A stretch of DNA of 64,000 nt from Aurelia coerulea (taxonomy: Eukaryota; Cnidaria; Scyphozoa; Semaeostomeae; Ulmaridae): positions 15,792,501 through 15,856,500 of the forward strand of contig CM076960.1 in the NCBI GenBank assembly GCA_039566865.1. The letters are read 5' to 3'. The notes beneath the pieces were generated by a model, which was not told the DNA's origin, did not search any database, and saw only the letters and a list, made by a program, of their open reading frames with translations. A program made the translations under genes and the position numbers. Shown piece after piece: positions 1-9,529 of this stretch (positions are counted from its first letter, which is position 1; the number at the start of each line of letters is the position of its first letter).

Positions 1-2060
1 TATTCGAAAATGTGCTTCACAAATAACTATTTAATCTTGAATATCTTTTTGATTAAAGTCATTTGAAAATATTCTTTGCAAAGAACAATTTTAACAAGAG
101 TAAATTGTTGATAAATGTTTTTTCATAATATTCTTCACAAAGAACTATTTTATCATGAGTAATTTGTTGATTAGTGTTATTCGAAAATGTGCTTCACAAA
201 TAACTATTTAATCTTGAATATCTTTTTGATTAAAGTCATTTGAAAATATTCTTCGCAAAGAACAATTTTAACAAGAGTAAATTGTTGATCAATGTTTTTT
301 CATAATATTCTTCACAAAGAACTATTTCATCATGAGTAATTTATTGCTTAGTGTTATTCGAAAATGTGCTTCACAAATAAGTATTTAATCTTGAATATCT
401 TTTTGATTAAAGTCATTTGAAAATATTCTTCGCAAAGAACAATTTTAACAAGAGTGAATTGTTGATAAATGTTTTTTCATAATATTCTTCACAAAGAACT
501 ATTTCATCATGAGTAATTTATTGCTTAGTGTTATTCGAAAATGTGCTTCACAAATAACTATTTAATCTTGAATATCTTTTTGATTAAAGTCATTTGAAAA
601 TATTCTTCGCAAAGAACAATTTTAACAAGAGTAAATTGTTGATCAATGTTTTTTCATAATATTCTTCACAAAGAACTATTTCATCATGAGTAATTTGTTG
701 CTTAGTGTTATTTGAAAATATCCTTCACAACAAACTATTTGATCTTTGACCATGAGTAATTCTTTGATTAACGTCATCTGAAAATAATCTGCAAAAAGAA
801 CTATTTCATCATGAGTAATTTGTTGATTGATGTTATTTGAAAATATTCTTCACAACAAACTATTTGATCTTTGACCATGAGTAATTCTTTGATTAACGTC
901 ATCTGAAAAAATTCTTCACAAAGAACTATTTCATCATGAATAATTTGTTGATTGATGTTATTTGAAAATATTCTTCACAACAAACGATTTGATCTTTGAC
1001 CATGAGTAATTCTTTGATTAACGTCATCTGAAAATATTCTTCACAAAGAACTATTTCATCATGAATAATTTGTTGATTGATGTTATTTGAAAATATTCTT
1101 CACAACAAACGATTTGATCTTTGACCATGAGTAATTCTTTGATTAACGTCATCTGAAAATATTCTTCACAAAGAACTATTTCATCATGAGTAATTTGTTG
1201 ATTGATGTTATTTGAAAATATTCTTCACAACAAACGATTTGATCTTTGACCACGAGTAATTCTTTGATTAACGTCATCTGAAAATATTCTTCTCAAAGAA
1301 CTATTTCATCATGAGTAATTTGTTGATTGATGTTATTTGAAAATATTCTTCACAACAAACTATTTGATCTTTGATCAAGAGTAATGCTTTGATTAATGTA
1401 ATTTCAAAACATTCTTCATAGAGAACTATTTCATCATGAGTACTTTTTGATCAATGTTATTTGAAAATATTCTTCACAAAGAACTATTTAATCATGATTG
1501 AATTGTTGATTAATATTTTTTGATAATATTCTTCACAAAGAACTATTCCATTATGAGTAATTTGTTGACTAATGTTATTTGAAAACATTCTTCGCAAAGA
1601 ACAATTTTTACAAGCGTAACTTGTTGATTAATGTCATTTGAAAGTATTCTTCACAAAGAATTATTCCATCATGAGTAATTTGTTCATTAATATTGTTTGA
1701 AAATATTCCTCACAAAGAACTATTTCATCATGATTAAATTGTTGATTAATGTTTTCTGATAATATTATCACGAAGAATTATTTCATCATGAGAGTAAATT
1801 TTGGATAAATGTTTTTTGGTGTAATCAGATAACGATTACAGATAACGATTTCATAATGAGTAATTTGTTGACTAAGTTTCATTGAAAATATTCTTCACAA
1901 AGAACTATCTAATCATCATTAAATTGTTGATAAAAGTTTTCCGATAACATTCTCACAAAGAACTATTTCGCAATGAGTAATTTGTTGATGAATTCTTAGA
2001 GAACAATTACTTCACAAAAGGACTACTTTCGAAAGTAACATTCTGATAACTATCTTTGCA
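1..2060. repeat. Satellite array, ~59-bp monomer with two higher-order forms
   Basis: The array is built from an AT-rich monomer of about 59 bp whose core reads like CTTCACAAAGAACTATTT followed by an ATCATGAGTAATTTGTTG-type half. From 1 to about 710 the monomers form a trimer of exactly 177 bp (the marker TATTCGAAAATGTGCTTC recurs at 177-bp steps). From about 720 to 1370 the array switches to a dimer of 125 bp (GATCTTTGACC at 741, 866, 991, 1116, 1241, 1366). After that single monomers become more and more diverged and fade by about 2060. No open frame of note is present. The left edge of the array lies outside the window. Confidence 0.93.
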
Positions 2061-2587
2061 AAATTCTCTTCGAAAGAATTCTTGAATTATAATGAGAAAC
2101 TTAACATTTTAATCCACTTTTATTCTTGAAATATATTTCATAAAGAATAGTATTGAAATATGAATCGAAACAATTTTAAATGAAGATGTTTTTTTGAAAA
2201 ATGTCTTCAATATAATTTTTGACGGTGCCTCTTTTAACCGCTGATAAGACTTTCTTACCAAACCTTCACATTAGATTGCCAAGAAAGTGTTATGCTGTTA
2301 CAGAAAGCATCAACATTAGATACTGCGCCTCATAAAGTCTCTTTGCTAAAAGCAGGGCGAGAAGCAATTCGAATTCCTTCAGAATTTTTTGTGGTTTATC
2401 CTTTCAAGGAGCATTTATGAAAGGCAGCAGTTCTCTGCAATTTCATATCTTGGCATATTTCGTACAGCATTATATTTTCGTCAAACAATGACCTCGGGAT
2501 ACTGCGTTTCTTTTACTATGCGTGCAATACAATACAGAAGCGATATACATCCTACGACAAGAATTAATTTCCTTGTGTAAAATTGAA
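2061..2587. other. Unique-looking intergenic sequence
   Basis: AT-rich sequence with no recognised gene, RNA or repeat. A short open frame at 2389-2580 has no family features or splice context that would support it. Confidence 0.5.
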
Positions 2588-3090
2588 GGTGTTGTGGCGC
2601 AGTAGTGTAATCCTCTCACATTGCAGACAGAACAGTCAGGCGGACAGGGTTCGATACTCGGTAGAGCCCCACCCGGGGGGTCTACTTAATACAATAACCA
2701 CCCGGGAATGTGCCTGCCAACAGGGTGTCATTTTCGGCTGAAAATTCCGGGACAGGATTATACCTTTTGCACCTCTATTCCGGGACCGGTGTGTCCTTTA
2801 GAGCTACTTTTTCCAGGACAGATCAGATCATCATTAAAAAGATACTCCAATTCATGAACTTATCAAATTAAAATGTTAGTAGCGTTAGCAATTAGCGAAA
2901 AGTACTTTTAGTAACATCATTTGCACGAGAACCACCAATTTCCCGATCTTATTCCAGGACAGGTATTATGTTTTCAGAAGTTTATTCCAGGACAGGGTCA
3001 TAAAATTTTGTTCTGGCAGGCACATCCCCGTTGTTTTTCTCCAAGGTAGACCCCCCGGGGAGCCCCACCACTTCAGCGTCAGGGAACAAG
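2588..3090 (+). mobile_element. tRNA-derived SINE, split by a G-run foldback element
   Basis: The left part (2588-2673) starts GGTGTTGTGGCGCAGTAGTG, containing a pol III A box (TGGCGCAGTAG), and has a B-box-like GGTTCGATACTC about 45 bp later. The right part resumes at 3061 with AGCCCCACCACTTCAGCG. A second copy on the minus strand (about 17300-17445) reads through this junction without a break, so 2674-3060 is a later insertion. The tRNA source cannot be assigned. Confidence 0.75.
2674..3060. mobile_element. G-run-ended foldback element (copy 1)
   Basis: Terminal inverted repeat CGGGGGGTCTAC at the left pairs with GTAGACCCCCCG at the right. It is flanked by a 9-10 bp duplication (AGCCCCACC, 2665-2673 and 3061-3069) and interrupts a SINE. 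The interior repeats motifs like TTCCAGGACAGG. Similar architecture recurs at 41628-42016 and 56432-56871. No coding capacity. Confidence 0.75.
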
Positions 3091-4187
3091 ATGTTTACTG
3101 TTTAATGAAATGTGTACACTGCCTGTTTTTCCTTGCAGCAACCATCAGCAACCTAGGCTCATCCAAAGTCACTATGCTAATCATCTTAATTAAAATTTGC
3201 AACGGTCAAAACGGCCTAATTTTGCTTACTGTAAAAGCGAGGCTAGTCGCAAAACGATTTGTGGTCAAGCGTGCTAGCCCTGAGCCATCCTGCTACGTTG
3301 AGTGCAAGAGTGTAGAAAACATTTCGTATAGCAGGGATTCGAACCACAGCCCATGATACACAACACACGAAGACAAAGACCATGAGCCCATTTGGTCATT
3401 GGTCGCAGATTGCAAGCGAGCCTGGTCCCTGCAGAGGAGCAATAACTGCCTGCTGCGATGTTACCCCCGGAATAAATTGCAACTTGGCATGATTTACGCA
3501 TAGAAACTCGTGTGTCGACATCGCATTTTAATTCTTGCATTGAAAATAAGTCATTAGGCAAAATATCGGAAAGGTGAATCATGATAAATCATTGATAAGA
3601 AAATCGATAGCGGTTTCCTTGAATCTGATGCACCTTCTTAGGTCAGGAAAATATCATATCACCGCGAGGAACTTTTAAGAACAAATGAAAAACTAACGGC
3701 TTGCGTCACACCATATACAAGTCAATTTTTCATTTATCAAAAAATCTATTTTTTCTACATGAATACTATTCACTTTTCAATATTGTGCAATTTTGGCTCC
3801 AAGATTTTGCGACAAAGGATGATTTACTATCACCAAAGGGAGCATTCTACATGCATACCTACATGATAGTGATTGGCCAAAAAATTAGACACGCATCCTT
3901 GATTGAACCAATCAGACTGCGTAAAACCACTGCAAACACCTATCTGATTTAGGCCTGTTTTCCCACGCCTTCTACAAAATCTAGTACATAATTAGCCTTG
4001 CTCCAAACTCCACAAAGAAACCTCAACTTTCACTCATCTCACTGAATTGATATAGATGTTGTTGTTGTCGCTTCAGTAAGGTCGTGACTTTAGGCCTATT
4101 TTGAAGGTTTCCTTATAATTTCAGAACGCAGTAGGCTATTTCAGTCGGGTAGACCGAAACATTTATTTGAACAAGTCAACTGTTGTG
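3091..4187. other. Intergenic, no supported gene
   Basis: No coding or repeat unit could be supported. A GGTTCGAATCC box (minus strand, about 3330-3350) and a TGGCTCAGGG box (minus strand, about 3285-3300) are present, but in the wrong order for a tRNA. Confidence 0.45.
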
Positions 4188-4262
4188 CCCCTGCCTGGGA
4201 TCGAACCCAGAGTCTTCATGTCAAAAGTTTCTCCACAATTTTACTGCGCCACTCAAGCGCAA
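4188..4262 (-). repeat. tRNA-like sequence (tRNA pseudogene or SINE head)
   Basis: On the minus strand there is an A-box-like GAGTGGCGCAGTAAAATTG and a good T-arm, CTGGG-TTCGATC-CCAGG, about 45 bp later. The 5' GCGCTTG does not pair with the 3' CAGGGGC, so no acceptor stem forms and a functional tRNA is unlikely. It is probably the head of a SINE or a decayed tRNA gene. Confidence 0.5.
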
Positions 4263-5496
4263 TAAAATGTCGGAGACCTGGTCCTACACAACGACAGAAG
4301 TAATTTTTTTCGTGTCTCGGCATTAAGCCAGAGCCATGAATACTTGGCTCTTCCATTGCATGTTGCACGGTGAAGAAATTGATGTCATTGAGCATTGCAA
4401 ACGAGGCTAACGACCTCTTTTGGGTGTAGCAAAGATGGTAGACCCCAAAAATACCATCATGGGGGTGAATGGGACATTTGGGGCAATTTTATGCCAAAGT
4501 TATTAAACTCAAAGCGTTGCTAAGGTCGTTGCCAAGTAAATTTTGGTGCAAAAGTATTACCGGCCCTGCTAAAACATAGTTTTAAGACAAATTGGAGCTG
4601 GCAAGCATTGCAATGCATGCATCAAGTGAAAGCCAGTAAAATTGTCTGTAAGATTTCATTTCAAACAAAAATTTACCAAAATAAACTTTTTATCCTTAAA
4701 ATGAGGGGGGATTCTACATAACTTGACTTAAATAGCATTGTTGAGGATACCTCATGATGAATCTTAGCCCCCTGTTGTTGAGTTGACCCCCCACCCGTTG
4801 ATTAAATCTTAGCACCACCCTTTGAAACAAATAGATGCTATTGATGGATAATCCATAACCAGATGAAATAATTATCTTCCTTATTTGTGGCATGCTTCCA
4901 AAGATACCTAAATATTCGCCAAAAGGCTCCCTGCATACACCATTTCAAATGAAACAATCTTATTCATCTTGAATTGGTATCTGAACTTCTCCTCGCTATT
5001 TTCCTCTTTCTGTTCTTTGTAGCTTTGTAGTGAACATTTCAAGGCCTGCCAACTCCATGCCAACTGCCTGCCAACTGCCAACAGGCCTGCCAACTGCCAA
5101 CTGCCAACTCCAGAAGTCCTGCCAACTCCATCAACTTCAATCTCTTGTTCATTTTCATTGCTTCATTGTCTAATGAGAAACTTTAAGCCAACTCGATTGA
5201 AAAGGGAGCAGGCAACGTTAGGACCTGCCAGGAAACGAGGCAAAATGTAGAAATAGCTCAAATGGGCTTCATTGAAGAACGAGATGAGAGCAATGTCGGT
5301 TCTTTGGCTACGAGAAATTGAGAGGAGTATTGAGGTTGGACGCATGCTAGTAGTTGAAAATACTGTACGAGAAAGACAAGACAAAAGATAACATCTGTTT
5401 TCTGAGCTCATAGTCTGTCTCAAGATAGATGCTAAATGTGCCAGACAAACAAAAGTATCTTGCATTAGTAAGTTTGCGAGATCGCGAATCTCACTA
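4263..5496. other. Intergenic; small TGCCAAC simple repeat
   Basis: Nothing gene-like is seen. About 5045-5130 is a short degenerate repeat of CTGCCAACTGCCAAC type. Confidence 0.5.
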
Positions 5497-6006
5497 AGCA
5501 TATGGCTCAAATCTTTCAAATCTTCAAAAGGTCGGTGTAAAATTCTTTATATTTTTCTTTGAACTTGATGGCTTGAAAGGAACTTATGGTACTTTGCTGT
5601 AAATCTGCCGTGGAAATTTTATGATATCTTGATTTTTTTTTAAATGATGGCAATTTGATTATTGTTGAAAAAATTCATGGAGAATTTTGAAAAAATTTAA
5701 ATCATCGTAAATCCTAAACTAATAGAGGAAACATTATATAACCTTCAAGAAAATCATAGTTTATCAAGATGTACAATATGGTGGCAAGCAGAAATCTTCA
5801 GCTTTTTTAGTTTAGGATTTAAAAATTTGATGACGTCATGGCCTTAAATCTAATAAATGCCGCCATATTGACACTAATCAAGATATCAATAAATTGCCAA
5901 GGCAGATTTAGATAAAAAAATCCTAAGTTCCTCCCAAGCTATTTATTTCAAAGAAACCTGCAATAGAATTTTACATCGACCTTTTTAAAGATTTGAGCCC
6001 CATGTT
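5497..6006. mobile_element. MITE family A, copy 1
   Basis: Long inverted repeat element bounded by AGCATATGGCTCAAATC and GATTTGAGCCCCATGTT, with arms reading AAGGTCGGTGTAAAATTCT. A perfect CRE palindrome TGACGTCA lies at 5831-5838. The flanks do not show the 9-bp duplication seen at other copies, so the site is either rearranged or old. Confidence 0.85.
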
Positions 6007-6492
6007 GACCGAGAGTACTTCAAAACAGGCCTAAATGCTAAATGTTGATCGCGAAATTGATATTCAATATTAATAGTAGTTATTTTTAATAGCAATTTTG
6101 CGTGATCGCAAATCTCACCTGACATCTAATGTGAAACAGATTTTGATGCCTCTCAAACTATCCCATCAGTTTCTCTGCCTTTGGATCGAAGGGTTCTGAT
6201 AACGCAACGCATTTCCAGATAGCCTCTTTCTGAAAACGAGGAGATCACGACATAAGGCACCTAGCAACCCCAAACAGCTTACAGGCTCATAATAAAGAGC
6301 GCGACCCAGACATGTATAGACATGTTCTCCACTTAATTTTTCTGGATAAATGCCTTTAGAACTTTATCTCTTGGGTCATCGAGTTGATACCAGATTGGTC
6401 TGAGCTTGTCGTTTTGATATATTTGGAGGGATCTTACGTGCAGATCCCTAGCTAAAAGCAGGGGGTTGATGTCTATTGCACAGCGATATAAG
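6007..6492. other. Intergenic; fragment of the 'ACATCTAATGTGAAACAG' repeat
   Basis: About 6095-6135 carries GATCGCAAATCTCACCTGAC plus CATCTAATGTGAAACAG, a motif that is much amplified at 60.3-61.4 kb. Nothing else is recognised. Confidence 0.5.
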
Positions 6493-6758
6493 CATGGGTA
6501 GTTAGACACTGCTGGTGTGCTTCTATGGAGGAGCACTGGATAATGTGTATATGCGGGGGAAATTTTTAATAGTACTGCGGAGGAGATATCGAAAGAACGA
6601 AAGGCAGCGAAGAGAGAAAGAGAGAGAAGAAGAATTTCATTTTAATATTTTCGTTCATTCGATATCTCCTCCGCAGTACTTTAAAAAATTTCCCCCGCAT
6701 ATACATATTATCCAGCGCTCCTCCATAGAAGCACACCAGCAGTGTCTAACTACCCATG
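6493..6758. mobile_element. CATGGGTAG foldback element, copy 1
   Basis: Inverted repeats run inward from CATGGGTAGTTAGACACTG to the matching end; both arms contain the 'GCGGAGGAGATATCGAAAG' motif. A 7-bp duplication ATATAAG flanks it (6486-6492, 6759-6765). The centre is a purine-rich GAGAAAGAGAGAG stretch. Noncoding. Confidence 0.85.
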
Positions 6759-6851
6759 ATATAAGTGCCTGCGAAGATATCCACATTATTCATTGGTGAA
6801 CTCTTTGCACGGCCGAGCACGGCCAGCAGATTCAACCGTTTTCAACCAAAC

Positions 6852-7047
6852 CATGGGTAGCTAGACACTGCTGGTGTGCTTCCACCATGGAGGAGCGCTG
6901 TAATTAATATGTACCTGCGGAGGAATAATTTCTATACTTCTGCGGAGGAGGTAACGAATAGCTCTTCCTTAGTGGTAAATACTATTTTCTTCCGCAAAGA
7001 ACGAAGCTGTGGGAATCAAGTACAACTGCTGAGTCTAGCTACCCATG
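6852..7047. mobile_element. CATGGGTAG foldback element, copy 2
   Basis: Same ends as the element at 6493-6758 (CATGGGTAGCTAGACACTG; the right arm is shorter). A 7-bp duplication ACCAAAC (6845-6851, 7048-7054) flanks it, which supports an unusual 7-bp target duplication for this family. Confidence 0.82.
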
Positions 7048-7054
7048 ACCAAAC

Positions 7055-8960
7055 ACGCCCTGGGGGTTGCTTTTCATTGTGCAAATGTCTGACAAGAATA
7101 ACAGTTTAGATAACAACAGTCGAGTCGAGGGGCAAATCAGTCCCAAACTCTCGTACATTTTCGACTTTCGTAAAAAACATACAATCTTTAAAATTGTCAT
7201 AAATCTCCAAAAATCGTTTCAAATTCATCAAAAATCTTGCAAAACTTGAAAAATGTTGCAAAACCTTTCAAATCTCAAAAGTCTTAGAGATCTTCAAAAG
7301 CTTTGGAAAATCAGACAGTTGCTGCGAAGAATAGTTGCGTTGTGCCTCTGCGATGACTATCAACGACAGTTTGTCTGATATGCATGAAAAATACACAATA
7401 AGCCTTTATCAGTTGTTTGATGCATCCTTTGAATGATTCCTACAATCAACGACAGCGCTCACGTTCACGATGTCATGCGCATCGTTGCTATTCAGCGGTC
7501 ACTTGCAGCGGTCAAGCTAATTTGCATATTGCATCTGGACTCATGAGATAGTCCCAGTTAGCGCAACAATAACAATGACAACAACAACAATACTTTTTGC
7601 TCAAACTGGGACTTACGGACTTTCACATAAAAAATTGGGACGAGAACAAATAAAGAGGGCACCGATTTTGTAATTCGCACTGAAACGAGGTTAAAAAGTA
7701 GTCATGGCAACCTTCGGCAGTTTTTAAATTGTAATTGCTGTGGTGAGATCACGGAAGCTAAATGGCCTTCAAAATGAGAAAATCCTGGTTGAAAGTGAAA
7801 GGTTTGTTGATTCTTGGATTGAGGAAACATTCATCTGGATACTTGTGGCTTTTGTTCATTGCTAGCGTCACTGAAAATTTGAATTTTGAGGCGTTTTATT
7901 ATCTGAGGATTGAACCAACAAGTTAGGCCCATCCGCCATTGGCTGGAGCACTCGGCTTTTCATTCAATGCTGCTATGGTTTCCATATCCAGACCTGAAAT
8001 CGAGGGAAACAATTTCGTCCTAATTTTCAATGTGAAAGTCCACGAGTCGTAGTTTGAGCGTCCATCAGTCTATCAATAGCGATAACTACGAACTTGTAAT
8101 CATTCTATATTGTATCATTGAAATAAATCGTTCCTGCGCATGCGATCTACAGCCCTTTTTGGGGATTCCCACATTGAGGTCCACGCCCATAGCCTGCTCC
8201 AAACAAAATGCAGCATACCTGGTAGGCATGACAAACAGGAAACTGTTTCACAAATGAAGGAGTTAAAAGGCATTTTTAGCCCCAAATAAGAACAAACGAG
8301 ACTACCTTAATGGACAAATCAAAGATTTTGCAAAAAGTGCAGGGGCTTTAGCTCCCTTCCCCCCCCCCCCCCACTCAGTGTGGCTCATTGATGACAAATG
8401 CACTGGAAGCTTTTATCGGCTTTCTTGTGCATCTTGGAACAATCCTTGCAAAATAAGTCATATGTCTCTTACAGAACTACTTCAAACCTAGACTCCACGA
8501 GTCTTTGTTATTGCAACAACAACAACAACAACAGCAATGACAACAACAACAACAACAGCAACAACATAAGTTATGGCGTCCACCAGCCTATCCATAGCAA
8601 TAACTACGAACTGTTAATCAGTCTACTTCAAACCTTGCAAGTGGTGTAGAAACAATGTGTAGGAAATATGGCTGCGAAGGATAGCTGCATTTTGCCTCTG
8701 CGAGTGTGCCTTGGCGGCCGGCTGTTCCAAAGACGTTCTGTCTGGGCCAAAGACGACAGTGGAATTTGCTAAAATGACTCTTTGGTAACCGCATTTGTTA
8801 TGAGATCACCTCCGTTACAGATAGATCATGTCAAATCTCTGATACTTGATCTTCTGATCTAGGCTACGAATTGCGAAAGCAGCACTCCCAATGGGTTCGC
8901 ATTGCAATATCTTGCCTCTCAAAGGCACACTAAAGTGTCAAGCACTCCCTCTACGTTACA
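7055..8960. other. Intergenic with fragments of the TAGACTG repeat and CAA microsatellites
   Basis: About 7535-8110 and 8470-8640 contain pieces of the repeat that is complete at 55280-55851 (GAGTCGTAGTT, AATAGCGATAACTACGA, AATCAGTCTA), with CAACAA runs at about 7569-7590 and 8515-8565 and a run of Cs near 8361-8373. No gene is supported. Confidence 0.55.
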
Positions 8961-9061
8961 CAAACATTGCCAAAACACTTCCCCTCTGCAAACGTTGGCA
9001 AGAAGACCTTTGTGCGGAGCAAAGATGGATCGCTCCGGAGATCAAGCTTCAGAATCACGCT

Positions 9062-9490
9062 CGTGGGAAAAAGTCATTCTTTTGTTCTCTGAAACAAAGG
9101 CGGGAAAATTTTTGCGGATTGCTAAATACAATCTCCTTATGTCCTTTTGTCTGCCGTCAATTGAAGGGCACGCGCAGAACAATACAATCATATTAAACTA
9201 TTGCCTCGACATTTACATTGACCAATCAGAAGGGGCCATTCCCACGGGGTCTTGGTACATTTTTTCGCTTTCGCACGACTGGCATAAGAGGGCTGTCATG
9301 TTTTGTCATGCAAAGACGGGGGATCATGTTATACATAGAAAGAGTTCTCAACGTTGATTTCTCTATACACTCTCCAGTGCATTATGTGAAGGGAAGGGGT
9401 AGAGGCAAAAGTTGTGGAGTTTTCGCACCTGTATCGTTGCACCTGTCCAGAATTCCCTAGAGAAGGAAGCCGAGTTCCAGAAGAGACAAT
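9062..9490 (+). promoter_or_regulatory. Putative Hes promoter / 5' leader with CSL, C-box and CCAAT sites
   Basis: Seen directly: CGTGGGAA at 9062-9069 and its reverse complement TTCCCACG at 9239-9246, both exact matches to the Su(H)/CSL (RBPJ) consensus YGTGRGAA. GGCACGCGCA at 9167-9176 matches 9 of 10 positions of the Hairy/Hes class C site GGCACGCGMC. CCAAT lies at 9222-9226. All sit within 430 bp upstream of the proposed Hes ATG at 9491. CSL sites and self-binding C boxes are well known in Hes promoters; that they work here is inference. No convincing TATA box was found, and the transcription start is not placed. Confidence 0.5.
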
Positions 9491-9529
9491 GGAAGAAGAA
9501 AAAGGTGCCATTGGCTCACCGAAAAAGGT
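9491..9529 (+). CDS. hes: Hes exon 1 (initiator exon, 13 codons)
   Basis: ATG in the context AGAGACAATGG opens a 13-codon frame reading MEEEKGAIGSPKK and ending exactly at AAG|GTATGT, a good donor in phase 0. Exon 2 starts in phase 0 with SNKPQMEKK, so the join places a short acidic/basic leader directly before the basic region, as in Hes proteins. Support comes from phase, splice signal, and the CSL/C-box cluster just upstream. An alternative, ATG-AGC|GTAAGT at about 15012, is much weaker. RNA evidence is lacking. Confidence 0.62.

Noticed and set aside
1..2060. A CRISPR-like array
   Set aside because: No alternation of constant repeats with unique spacers; the whole unit repeats in higher-order blocks, and the DNA is eukaryotic.
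3281..3350. A tRNA gene (TGGCTCAGGG and GGTTCGAATCC boxes)
   Set aside because: On the minus strand the B box comes before the A box, and no cloverleaf can be drawn.
8902..9357. A 151-codon open frame upstream of Hes exon 1
   Set aside because: Overlaps other long frames in other phases in a locally GC-richer promoter-like region; no family features and no splice support.
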